Source: Lathyrus oleraceus (taxonomy: Eukaryota; Streptophyta; Magnoliopsida; Fabales; Fabaceae). Taken from it: 64,000 nt of DNA. The position numbers and the translations under genes were made by a program. Within the stretch, counting starts at the first letter, position 1, and each line of letters opens with the position of its first letter. Shown piece by piece: positions 37,734 through 52,500 of this stretch. The notes beneath the pieces were generated by a model, which saw only the letters and a program-made list of their open reading frames with translations, did not search any database and was not told where the DNA came from. The stretch covers positions 537,975,769 through 538,039,768 of the forward strand of contig NC_066585.1 of assembly GCF_024323335.1 (NCBI RefSeq). Direction: 5' to 3'.

Positions 37734-39597
37734 ATTACTTAATCAAGATCAATATTATTTGTATTTGGCATATTCACATTGTATCATGGTAGATTCTATG
37801 TAAATAAATTCAATAATTTTCTTCTCCATCACCAAATTTTGCGTTTCTTCATCACTAATTAACAAAGTTAAAGGACTATAAATTAATGATTCTTGTTATA
37901 TATAAATGGTTAACAACTGAAATTACATAATAAAGCTCTATATTATTTGTATTCGATATATTCACCCTATATTATGGTATATTATATGTAAAAAAGATTT
38001 TAATATTTTTTTCTCCATCACCAAATTTTAGGTTTCTTCATCACTAAGCAACATAGTTAAAAAAAATATAAATGAATGATTCATATTATATATAATTAGG
38101 TAACAAGTGAATTTACATAGTCAAGATCAACATTATTCGTATTCGGCAATTTCACATTGTATTATGGTATATTATATGTAAATAAATTCAATAATTTTCT
38201 TCTCCATCACCAAATTTAAGGTTTCTTCATCACTAAGTAACAAAGTTGAAGGACTATAAATTAATGATTCATATTATATATAAACGGTTAATAAGTGAAA
38301 TTACGTAATAAAGCTCAATTGTAATTGTATTTGTCATTTTCACACTGTATTATGGTATATTATATGTAAACAAAATTAATATTTTCTTCTCCATCACCAA
38401 ATTTTAGGTTTCTTCATCACTAAGCAATAAAGTGAAAAAAATATAAATGAATGATTCATACTATATATAAATGGGTAACAACTTAAATTACATTATTAAG
38501 ATCAATATTATTTGTATTCGGCATATTTACATTGTATTACGGTATAAAATATGTAAATAAATTCAATAATTTTCTTCTCCATCACCAAATTTTAGGTTTC
38601 TTCATCCCTAAGTAGCAAAGTTAAAGTACTAAAAATTAATGATTCATATTTTATATAAATGGTTAATAAGTGAAATTACATAATAAAACTCAATTTTATT
38701 TGTATTCGTCATATTCACATTGTATTATGGAATATTATATGAAAAAAAAATTAATATTTTTCTTCTCGATCCTCATATTTTAGGTTTCTTCATCACTAAG
38801 CAACAAAATGAAAAAACTATAAATGAATGATTCAAATTATATATTAATGAGTAACAAGTGAAATTACATCATCAAGATCAATATTATTTGTATTCGGCAT
38901 ATTGACATTGTATTATGGTTTATTATATCTAAATAAAATCGAGAATTTTCTTCTCCATCACCAAATTTTAGGTTTCTTCATCACCATGTAACAAAATTAA
39001 AGGACTATAAATTAATGATTCATATTATATATAAATGGTTAATAAGTGAAGTTAAGTAATAAAGCTCAATATTATTTGTATTCATCATATTCACATTGTA
39101 TTATGGTATATTATATGTAAAAAAAAATATTATTTTTTTTCTCCATCACCAAATTTTAGGTTTCTTCATCACTAAGCAACAAAGTGAAAAAAAAATATAA
39201 ATGAATGATTCATATTATATATAAATGGGGAACAACTTAAATTACATAATCAAGATCAATATGATTTGTATTCGGCATATTCACATTGTATTATGGTATA
39301 AAATATGTAAATAAATTCAATAATTTTCTGCTTCATCACCAAATTTTAGGTTTCTTCATCCCTAAGTAACAAAGTTAAAGTACTATAAATTAATGATTCA
39401 TATTATATATAAATGATTAATAAGTGAAATTACATAATAAAACTCAATTTTATTTGTATTCGTCATATTCGTCATATTTTATATGATTTTTTTTTTCTTC
39501 TCGATCACCAAATTTTAGGTTTCTTCATCACTAAGCAACAAATTGAAAAAACTACAAATGAATGATTCATATTATATATAAATGGGTAACAAGTGAA

Positions 39598-42500
39598 ATT
39601 ACTTAATCAAGATCAATATTATTTGTATTTGGCATATTCACATTGTATTATGGTAGATTATATGTAAATAAATTCAATAATTTTCTTCTCCATCACCAAA
39701 TTTTGCGTTTCTTCATCACTAATTAACAAAGTTAAAGGACTATAAATTAATGATTCCTATTATATATAAATGGTTAACAACTGAAACTACATAATAAAGC
39801 TCTATATTATTTATATTCGATATATTCACATTATATTATGGTATATTATATATAAAAAAGATTTTAATATTTTTTTCTCCATCACCAAATTTTAGGTTTC
39901 TTCATCACTAAGCAACAAAGTTAAAAAAACTATAAATGAATGATTCATATTATATATAATTAGGTAACAAGTGAATTTACATAGTCAAGATCAACATTAT
40001 TCGTATTCGGAAATTTCACATTGTATTATGGTATATTATATGTAAATAAATTCAATAATTTTCTTCTCCATCACCAAATTTAAGGTTTCTTCATCACTAT
40101 GTAACAAAGTTGAAGGACTATAAATTAATGATTCATATTATATATAAACGGTTAATAAGTGAAATTACGTAATAAAGCTCAATTGTAATTGTATTTGTCA
40201 TATTCACACTGTATTATGGTATATTATATGTAAACAAAATTAATATTTTCTTCTCCATCACAAAATTTTAGGTTTCTTCATCACTAAGCAATAAAGTGAA
40301 AAATATATAAATGAATGATTCATATTATATATAAATGGGTAACAACTTAAATTACATAATCAAGATCAATATTATTTGTATTCGACATATTTACATTTTA
40401 TTACGGTATAAAATATGTAAATAAATTCAATAATTTTCTTCTCCATCACGAAATTTTAGGTTTCTTCATCCCTAAGTAGCAAAGTTAAAGTACTAAAAAT
40501 TAATGATTCATATTTTATATAAATGGTTAATAAGTGAAATTACATAATAAAACTCAATTTTATTTGTATTCGTCATATTCACATTGTATTATGGTATATT
40601 ATATGTAAAAAAAATTAATATTTTTCTTCTAGATCCCCATATTTTAGGTTTCTTCATCACTAAGCAACAAAATGAAAAAACTATAAATGAATGATTCAAA
40701 TTATATATTATTGGTTACAAGTTAAATTACATCATCAAGATCAATATTATTTGTATTCGTCATATTCACATTGTATTATGGTATATTATATGTAAATAAA
40801 ATCGATAATTTTCTTCTCCATCACCAAATTTTAGGTTTCTTCATCACTAAGCAACAAAGTGAAAAAAAATATAAATGAATGGGTAACAAGTGAAATTACA
40901 TCATCAAGATCAATATTATTTGTATTCGGCATATTCACATTGTATTATGGTTTATTATATCTAAATAAAATCGATAATTTTCTTCTCCATCACCAAATTT
41001 TAAGTTTCTTCATCACCAAGTAACAAAATTAAAGGACTATAAAGTAATGATTCATATTATATATAAATGGTTAATAAGTGAAATTAAGTAATAAAGCTCA
41101 ATATTATTTGTATTCATCATATTCAAATTGTATTATGGTATATTATATGTAAAAAAAAATTAATATTTTTTTTCTCAATCACCAAATTTTAGGTTTCTTC
41201 ATCACTAAGCAACAAAGTGAAAAAAAAATATAAATGAATGATTCATATTATATATAAATGGGGAACAACTTAAATTACATAATCAAGATCAATATGATTT
41301 GTATTCAGCATATTCACATTGTATTATGGTATAAAATATGTAAATAAATTCAATAATTTTCTGCCTTATCACCACATTTTAGGTTTCTTCATCCCTAAGT
41401 AACAAAGTTAAAGTACTATAAATGAATGATTCATATTATATATAATTAGGTAACAAGTGAATTTACATAGTCAAGATCAACATTATTCGTATTCGGCAAT
41501 TTCACATTGTATTATGGTATATTATATGTAAATAAATTCAATAATTTTCTTCTCCATCACCAAATTTAAGGTTTCTTCATCACTAAGTAACAAAGTTGAA
41601 GGATTATAAATTAATGATTCATATTATATATAAACCGTTAATAAGTGAAATTACGTAACAAAGCTCAATTGTAATTGTATTTGTCATATTCACACTGTAT
41701 TATGGTATATTATATGTAAACAAAATTAATATTTTTTTCTCCATCACCAAATTTTAGGTTTCTTCATCACTAAGCAATAAAGTGAAAAAAATATAAATGA
41801 ATGATTCATATTATATATAAATGGGTAACAACTTAAATTACATAATCAAGATCAATATTATTTGTATTCGGCATATTTACATTGTATTACGGTATAAAAT
41901 ATGTAAATAAATTCAATAATTTTCTTCTCCATCACCAAATTTTAGGTTTCTTCATCCCTAAGTAGCAAAGTTCAAGTACTAAAAATTAATGATTCATATT
42001 TTATATAAATGGTTAATAAGTGAAATTACATAATAAAACTCAATTTTATTTGTATTCGTCATATTCACATTGTATTATGGTATATTATATGTAAAAAAAA
42101 TTAATATTTTTCTTCTAGATCCCCATATTTTAGGTTTCTTCATCACTAAGCAACAAAATGAAAAAACTATAAATGAATGATTCAAATTATATATTAATGG
42201 GTAACAAGTGAAATTACATCATCAAGATCAATATTATTTGTATTCGGCATATTCACATTGTATTATGGTTTATTATATCTAAATAAAATCGATAATTTTC
42301 TTCTCCATCACCAAATTTTAGGTTTCTTCATCACCAAGTAACAAAATTAAAGGACTATAAAGTAATGATTCATATTATATATAAATGGTTAATAAGTGAA
42401 ATTAAGTAATAAAGCTCAATATTATTTGTATTCATCATATTCACATTGTATTATGGTATATTATATGTAAAAAAAAATAATATTTTTTTTCTCCATCACC

Positions 42501-42945
42501 AAATTTTAGGTTTCTTTATCACTAAGCAACAAAGTGAAAAAAAATATAAATGAATGATTCATATTATATATAAATGGGGAACAACTTAAATTACATAATC
42601 AAGATCAATATGATTTGTATTCGACATATTCACATTGTATTATGGTATAAACTATGTAAATAAATTCAATAATTTTCTGCTTCATCACCAAATTTTAGGT
42701 TTCTTCATCCCTAAGTAACAAAGTTAAAGTACTATAAATTAATGATTCATATTATATATAAATGATTAATAAGTGAAATTACATAATAAAACTCAATTTT
42801 ATTTGTATTCGTCATATTCTTCATATTTTATATGATTTTTTTTTCTTCTCGATCACCAAATTTTAGGTTTCTTCATCACTAAGCAACAAATTGAAAAAAC
42901 TATAAATGAATGATTCATATTATATATAAATGGGTAACAAGTGAA
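39598..42945. repeat. 18-monomer unit of 3348 bp
   Basis: m1 to m6 follow in order, then an m6/m7 hybrid at about 40730-40860 and the same shortened AAATGAATGGGTAACAAG end at 40873, m7, m8, m9, the m9/m2 hybrid at about 41420, and m3 to m10. From about 40873 on it matches the segment starting 35661 with a constant offset of 5212 bp. Confidence 0.82.
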
Positions 42946-45900
42946 ATTACTTAATCAAGATCAATATTATTTGTATTTGGCATATTCACATTGTATTATG
43001 GTAGATTATATGTAAATAAATTCAATAATTTTCTTCTCCATCACCAAATTTTGCGTTTCTTCATCACTAATTAACAAAGTTAAAGGACTATAAATTAATG
43101 ATTCCTATTATATATAAATGGTTAACAACTGAAATTACATAATAAAGCTCTATATTATTTATATTCGATATATTCACATTATATTATGGTATATTATATG
43201 TAAAAAAGATTTTAATATTTTTTTTCTCCATCACCAAATTTTAGGTTTCTTCATCACTAAGCAACAAAGTTAAAAAAACTATAAATGAATGATTCATATT
43301 ATATATAATTAGGTAACAAGTGAATTTACATAGTCAAGATCAACATTATTCGTATTCGGAAATTTCACATTGTATTATGGTATATTATATGTAAATAAAT
43401 TCAATAATTTTCTTCTCCATCACCAAATTTAAGGTTTCTTCATCACTATGTAACAAAGTTGAAGGACTATAAATTAATGATTCATATTATATATAAACGG
43501 TTAATAAGTGAAATTACGTAATAAAGCTCAATTGTAATTGTATTTGTCATATTCACACTGTATTATGGTATATTATATGTAAACAAAATTAATATTTTCT
43601 TCTCCATCACAAATTTTAGGTTTCTTCATCACTAAGCAATAAAGTGAAAAATATATAAATGAATGATTCATATTATATATAAATGGGTAACAACTTAAAT
43701 TACATAATCAAGATCAATATTATTTGTATTCGGCATATTTACATTGTATTACGGTATAAAATATGTAAATAAATTCAATAATTTTCTTCTCCATCACCAA
43801 ATTTTAGGTTTCTTCATCCCTAAGTAGCAAAGTTAAAGTACTAAAAATTAATGATTCATATTTTATATAAATGGTTAATAAGTGAAATTACATAATAAAA
43901 CTCAATTTTATTTGTATTCGTCATATTCACATTGTATTATGGAATATTATATGAAAAAAAAATTAATATTTTTCTTCTCGATCCTCATATTTTAGGTTTC
44001 TTCATCACTAAGCAACAAAATGAAAAAACTATAAATGAATGATTCAAATTATATATTAATGAGTAACAAGTGAAATTACATCATCAAGATCAATATTATT
44101 TGTATTCGGCATATTCACATTGTATTATGGTTTATTATATCTAAATAAAATCGATAATTTTCTTCTCCATCACCAAATTTTAGGTTTCTTCATCACCAAG
44201 TAACAAAATTAAAGGACTATAAAGTAATGATTCATATTATATATAAATGGTTAATAAGTGAAGTTAAGTAATAAAGCTCAATATTATTTGTATTCATCAT
44301 ATTCACATTGTATTATGGTATATTATATGTAAAAAAAAATATTTTTTTTTTCTCCATCACCAAATTTTAGGTTTCTTCATCACTAAGCAACAAAGTGAAA
44401 AAAAAATATAAATGAATGATTCATATTATATATAAATGGGGAACAACTTAAATTACATAATCAAGATCAATATGATTTGTATTCGGCATATTCACATTGT
44501 ATTATGGTATAAAATATGTAAATAAATTCAATAATTTTCTGCTTCATCACCAAATTTTAGGTTTCTTCATCCCTAAGTAACAAAGTTAAAGTACTATAAA
44601 TTAATGATTCATATTATATATAAATGATTAATAAGTGAAATTACATAATAAAACTCAATTTTATTTGTATTCGTCATATTCGTCATATTTTATATGATTT
44701 TTTTTTTCTTCTCGATCACCAAATTTTAGGTTTCTTCATCACTAAGCAACAAATTGAAAAAACTATAAATGAATGATTCATATTATATATAAATGGGTAA
44801 CAAGTGAAATTACTTAATCAAGATCAATATTATTTGTATTTGGCATATTCACATTGTATTATGGTAGATTATATGTAAATAAATTCAATAATTTTCTTCT
44901 CCATCACCAAATTTTGCGTTTCTTCATCACTAATTAACAAAGTTAAAGGACTATAAATTAATGATTCTATTATATATAAATGGTTAACAACTGAAACTAC
45001 ATAATAAAGCTCTATATTATTTGTATTCGATATATTCACATTATATTATGGTATATTATATATAAAAAAGATTTTAATATTTTTTTCTCCATCACCAAAT
45101 TTTAGGTTTCTTCATCACTAAGCAACAAAGTTAAAAAAACTATAAATGAATGATTCATATTATATATAATTAGGTAACAAGTGAATTTACATAGTCAAGA
45201 TCAACATTATTCGTATTCGGAAATTTCACATTGTATTATGGTATATTATATGTAAATAAATTCAATAATTTTCTTCTCCATCACCAAATTTAAGGTTTCT
45301 TCATCACTAAGTAACAAAGTTGAAGGACTATAAATTAATGATTCATATTATATATAAACGGTTAATAAGTGAAATTACGTAATAAAGCTCAATTGTAATT
45401 GTATTTGTCATATTCACACTGTATTATGGTATATTATATGTAAACAAAATTAATATTTTCTTCTCCATCACAAAATTTTAGGTTTCTTCATCACTAAGCA
45501 ATAAAGTGAAAAATATATAAATGAATGATTCATATTATATATAAATGGGTAACAACTTAAATTACATAATCAAGATCAATATTATTTGTATTCGGCATAT
45601 TTACATTGTATTACGGTATAAAATATGTAAATAAATTCAATAATTTTCTTCTCCATCACCAAATTTTAGGTTTCTTCATCCCTAAGTAGCAAAGTTAAAG
45701 TACTAAAAATTAATGATTCATATTTTATATAAATGGTTAATAAGTGAAATTACATAATAAAACTCAATTTATTTGTATTCGTCATATTCACATTGTATTA
45801 TGGTATATTATATGTAAAAAAAATTAATATTTTTCTTCTCGATCCCCATATTTTAGGTTTCTTCATCACTAAGCAACAAAATGAAAAAACTATAAATGAA

Positions 45901-48900
45901 TGATTCAAATTATATATTATTGGTTACAAGTGAAATTACATAATCAACATCCATATTATTTGTATTCGGCATATTCACATTGTATTATGGTTTATTATAT
46001 CTAAATAAAATCGATAATTTTCTTCTCCATCACCAAATTTTAGGTTTCTTCATCACCAAGTAACAAAATTAAAGGACTATAAAGTAATGACTCATATTAT
46101 ATATAAATGGTTAATAAGTGAAATTAAGTAATAAAGCTCAATATTATTTGTATTCATCATATTCACATTGTATTATGGTATATTATATGTAAAAAAAAAT
46201 AATATTTTTTTTCTCCATCACCAAATTTTAGGTTTCTTCATCACTAAGCAACAAAGTGAAAAAAAATATAAATGAATGATTCATATTATATATAAATGGG
46301 GAACAACTTAAATACATAATCAAGATCAATATGATTTGTATTCGGCATATTCACATTGTATTATGGTATAAAATATGTAAATAAATTCAATAATTTTCTG
46401 CTTCATCACCAAATTTTAGGTTTCTTCATCCCTAAGTAACAAAGTTAAAGTACTATAAATTAATGATTCATATTATATATAAATGATTAATAAGTGAAAT
46501 TACATAATAAAACTCAATTTTATTTGTATTCGTCATATTCGTCATATTTTATATGATTTTTTTTTCTTCTCGATCACCAAATTTTAGGTTTCTTCATCAC
46601 TAAGCAACAAATTGAAAAAACTATAAATGAATGATTCATATTATATATAAATGGGTAACAAGTGAAATTACTTAATCAAGATCAATATTATTTGTATTTG
46701 GCATATTCACATTGTATTATGGTAGATTATATGTAAATAAATTCAATAATTTTCTTCTCCATCACCAAATTTTGCGTTTCTTCATCACTAATTAACAAAG
46801 TTAAAGGACTATAAATTAATGATTCTTATTATATATAAATGGTTAACAACTGAAATTACATAATAAAGCTCTATATTATTTGTATTCGATATATTCACAT
46901 TATATTATGGTATATTATATGTAAAAAAGATTTTAATATTTTTTTCTCCATCACCAAATTTTAGGTTTCTTCATCACTAAGCAACAAAGTTAAAAAAACT
47001 ATAAATGAATGATTCATATTATATATAATTAGGTAACAAGTGAATTTACATAGTCAAGATCAACATTATTCGTATTCGGCAATTTCACATTGTATTATGG
47101 TATATTATATGTAAACTAAATTCAATAATTTTCTTCTCCATCACCAAATTTAAGGTTTCTTCATCACTAAGTAACAAAGTTGAAGGACTATAAATTAATG
47201 ATTCATATTATATATAAACGGTTAATAAGTGAAATTACGTAATAAAGCTCAATTGTAATTGTATTTGTCATATTCACACTGTATTATGGTATATTATATG
47301 TAAACAAAATTAATATTTTCTTCTCCATCACCAAATTTTAGGTTTCTTCATCACTAAGCAATAAAGTGAAAAAAATATAAATGAATGATTCATATTATAT
47401 ATAAATGGGTAACAACTTAAATTACATAATCAAGATCAATATTATTTGTATTCGGCATATTTACATTGTATTACGGTATAAAATATGTAAATAAATTCAA
47501 TAATTTTCTTCTCCATCACCAAATTTTAGGTTTCTTCATCCCTAAGTAGCAAAGTTAAAGTACTAAAAATTAATGATTCATATTTTATATAAATGGTTAA
47601 TAAGTGAAATTACATAATAAAACTCAATTTTATTTGTATTCGTCATATTCACATTGTATTATGGAATATTATATGAAAAAAAAATTAATATTTTTCTTCT
47701 CGATCCTCATATTTTAGGTTTCTTCATCACTAAGCAACAAAATGAAAAAACTATAAATGAATGATTCAAATTATATATTAATGGGTAACAAGTGAAATTA
47801 CATCATCAAGATCAATATTATTTGTATTCGGCATATTCACATTGTATTATGGTTTATTATATCTAAATAAAATCGATAATTTTCTTCTCCATCACCAAAT
47901 TTTAGGTTTCTTCATCACCAAGTAACAAAATTAAAGGACTATAAAGTAATGATTCATATTATATATAAATGGTTAATAAGTGAAATTAAGTAATAAAGCT
48001 CAATATTATTTGTATTCATCATATTCACATTGTATTATGGTATATTATATGTAAAAAAGAATAATATTTTTTTGCTCCATCACCAAATTTTAGGTTTCTT
48101 CATCACTAAGCAACAAAGTGAAAAAAAAATATAAATGAATGATTCATATTATATATAAATGGGGAACAACTTAAATTACATAATCAAGATCAATATGATT
48201 TGTATTCGCCATATTCACATTGTATTATGGTATAAAATATGTAAATAAATTCAATAATTTTCTGCTTCATCACCAAATTTTAGGTTTCTTCATCCCTAAG
48301 TAACAAAGTTAAAGTACTATAAATTAATGATTCATATTATATATAAATGATTAATAAGTGAAATTACATAATAAAACTCAATTTTATTTGTATTCGTCAT
48401 ATTCGTCATATTTTATATGATTTTTTTTCTTCTCGATCACCAAATTTTAGGTTTCTTCATCACTAAGCAACAAATTGAAAAAACTATAAATGAATGATTC
48501 ATATTATATATAAATGGGTAACAAGTGAAATTACTTAATCAAGATCAATATTATTTGTATTTGGCATATTCATATTGTATTATGGTAGATTATATAAAAA
48601 TAAATTCAATAATTTTCTTCTCCATCACCAGATTTTGCGTTTCTTCATCACTAATTAACAAAGTTAAAGGACTATAAATTAATGATTCTTATTATATATA
48701 AATGGTTAACAACTGAAATTACATAATAAAGCTCTATATTATTTATATTCGATATATTCACATTATATTATGGTATATTATATGTAAAAAAGATTTTAAT
48801 ATTTTTTTTCTCCATCACCAAATTTTAGGTTTCTTCATCACTAAGCAACAAAGTTAAAAAAACTATAAATGAATGATTCATATTATATATAATTAGGTAA

Positions 48901-49599
48901 CAAGTGAATTTACATAGTCAAGATCAACATTATTCGTATTCGGAAATTTCACATTGTATTATGGTATATTATATGTAAATAAATTCAATAATTTTCTTCT
49001 CCATCACCAAATTTAAGGTTTCTTCATCACTAAGTAACAAAGTTGAAGGACTATAAATTAATGATTCATATTATATATAAACGGTTAATAAGTGAAATTA
49101 CGTAATAAAGCTCAATTGTAATTGTATTTGTCATATTCACACTGTATTATGGTATATTATATGTAAACAAAATTAATATTTTCTTCTCCATCACAAAATT
49201 TTAGGTTTCTTCATCACTAAGCAATAAAGTGAAAAATATATAAATGAATGATTCATATTATATATAAATGGGTAACAACTTAAATTACATAATCAAGATC
49301 AATATTATTTGTATTCGGCATATTTACATTGTATTACGGTATAAAATATGTAAATAAATTCAATAATTTTCTTCTCCATCACCAAATTTTAGGTTTCTTC
49401 ATCCCTAAGTAGCAAAGTTAAAGTACTAAAAATTAATGATTCATATTTTATATAAATGGTTAATAAGTGAAATTACATAATAAAACTCAATTTTATTTGT
49501 ATTCGTCATATTCACATTGTATTATGGTATATTATATGTAAAAAAATTAATATTTTTCTTCTCGATCCCCATATTTTAGGTTTCTTCATCACTAAGCAA

Positions 49600-52500
49600 C
49601 AAAATGAAAAAACTATAAATGAATGATTCAAATTATATATAATGGGTAACAAGTGAAATTACATCATCAAGATCAATATTATTTGTATTCGGCATATTCA
49701 CATTGTATTATGGTTTATTATATCTAAATAAAATCGATAATTTTCTTCTCCATCACCAAATTTTAGGTTTCTTCATCACCAAGTAACAAAATTAAAGGAC
49801 TATAAAGTAATGATTCATATTATATATAAATGGTTAATAAGTGAAATTAAGTAATAAAGCTCAATATTATTTGTATTCATCATATTCACATTGTATTATG
49901 GTATATTATATGTAAAAAAAAAATATTTTTTTTCTCCATCACCAAATTTTAGGTTTCTTCATCACTAAGCAACAAAGTGAAAAAAAAATATAAATGAATG
50001 ATTCATATTATATATAAATGGGGAACAACTTAAATTACATAATCAAGATCAATATGATTTGTATTCGGCATATTCACATTGTATTATGGTATAAAATATG
50101 TAAATAAATTCAATAATTTTCTGCTTCATCACCAAATTTTAGGTTTCTTCATCCCTAAGTAACAAAGTTAAAGTACTATAAATTAATGATTCATATTATA
50201 TATAAATGATTAATAAGTGAAATTACATAATAAAACTCAATTTTATTTGTATTCGTCATATTTTATATGATTTTTTTTTTCTTCTCGATCACCAAATTTT
50301 AGGTTTCTTCATCACTAAGCAACAAATTGAAAAAACTATAAATGAATGATTCATATTATATATAAATGGGTAAGAAGTGAAATTACTTAATCAAGATCAA
50401 TATTATTTGTATTTGGCATATTCACATTGTATTATGGTAGATTATATGTAAATAAATTCAATAATTTTCTTCTCCATCACCAGATTTTGCGTTTCTTCAT
50501 CACTAATTAACAAAGTTAAAGGACTATAAATTAATGATTCTTATTATATATAAATGGTTAACAACTGAAATTACATAATAAAGCTCTATATTATTTATAT
50601 TCGATATATTCACATTATATTATGGTATATTATATGTAAAAAAGATTTTAATATTTTTTTTCTCCATCACCAAATTTTAGGTTTCTTCATCACTAAGCAA
50701 CAAAGTTAAAAAAACTATAAATGAATGATTCATATTATATAATTAGGTAACAAGTGAATTTACATAGTCAAGATCAACATTATTCGTATTCGGAAATTTC
50801 ACATTGTATTATGGTATATTATATGTAAATAAATTCAATAATTTTCTTCTCCATCACCAAATTTAAGGTTTCTTCATCACTAAGTAACAAAGTTGAAGGA
50901 CTATAAATTAATGATTCATATTATATATAAACGGTTAATAAGTGAAATTACGTAATAAAGCTCAATTGTAATTGTATTTGTCATATTCACACTGTATTAT
51001 GGTATATTATATGTAAACAAAATTAATATTTTCTTCTCCATCACAAAATTTTAGGTTTCTTCATCACTAAGCAATAAAGTGAAAAAATATAAATGAATGA
51101 TTCATATTATATATAAATGGGTAACAACTTAAATTACATAATCAAGATCAATATTATTTGTATTCGGCATATTTACATTGTATTACGGTATAAAATATGT
51201 AAATAAATTCAATAATTTTCTTCTCCATCACCAAATTTTAGGTTTCTTCATCCCTAAGTAGCAAAGTTAAAGTACTAAAAATTAATGATTCATATTTATA
51301 TAAATGGTTAATAAGTGAAATTACATAATAAAACTCAATTTTATTTGTATTCGTCATATTCACATTGTATTATGGTATATTATATGTAAAAAAAATTAAT
51401 ATTTTTCTTCTCGATCCCCATATTTTAGGTTTCTTCATCACTAAGCAACAAAATGAAAAAACTATAAATGAATGATTCAAATTATATATAATGGGTAACA
51501 AGTGAAATTACATCATCAAGATCAATATTATTTGTATTCGGCATATTCACATTGTATTATGGTTTATTATATCTAAATAAAATCGATAATTTTCTTCTCC
51601 ATCACCAAATTTTAGGTTTCTTCATCACCAAGTAACAAAATTAAAGGACTATAAAGTAATGATTCATATTATATATAATGGTTAATAAGTGAAATTAAGT
51701 AATAAAGCTCAATATTATTTGTATTCATCATATTCACATTGTATTATGGTATATTATATGTAAAAAAAAAAATATTTTTTTCTCCATCACCAAATTTTAG
51801 GTTTCTTCATCACTAAGCAACAAAGTGAAAAAAATATATAATGAATGATTCATATTATATATAAATGGGGAACAACTTAAATTACATAATCAAGATCAAT
51901 ATGATTTGTATTCGCCATATTCACATTGTATTATGGTATAAAATATGTAAATAAATTCAATAATTTTCTGCTTCATCACCAAATTTTAGGTTTCTTCATC
52001 CCTAAGTAACAAAGTTAAAGTACTATAAATTAATGATTCATATTATATATAAATGATTAATAAGTGAAATTACATAATAAAACTCAATTTTATTTGTATT
52101 CGTCATATTTTATATGATTTTTTTTTTTCTTCTCGATCACCAAATTTAGGTTTCTTCATCACTAAGCAACAAATTGAAAAAACTATAAATGAATGATTCA
52201 TATTATATATAAATGGGTAACAAGTGAAATTACTTAATCAAGATCAATATTATTTGTATTTGGCATATTCACATTGTATTATGGTAGATTATATGTAAAT
52301 AAATTCAATAATTTTCTTCTCCATCACCAAATTTTGCGTTTCTTCATCACTAATTAACAAAGTTAAAGGACTATAAATAATGATTCTTATATATATAAAT
52401 GGTTAACAACTGAAATTACATAATAAAGCTCTATATTATTTGTATCGATATATTCACATTATATTATGGTATATTATATGTAAAAAAGATTTTAATATTT

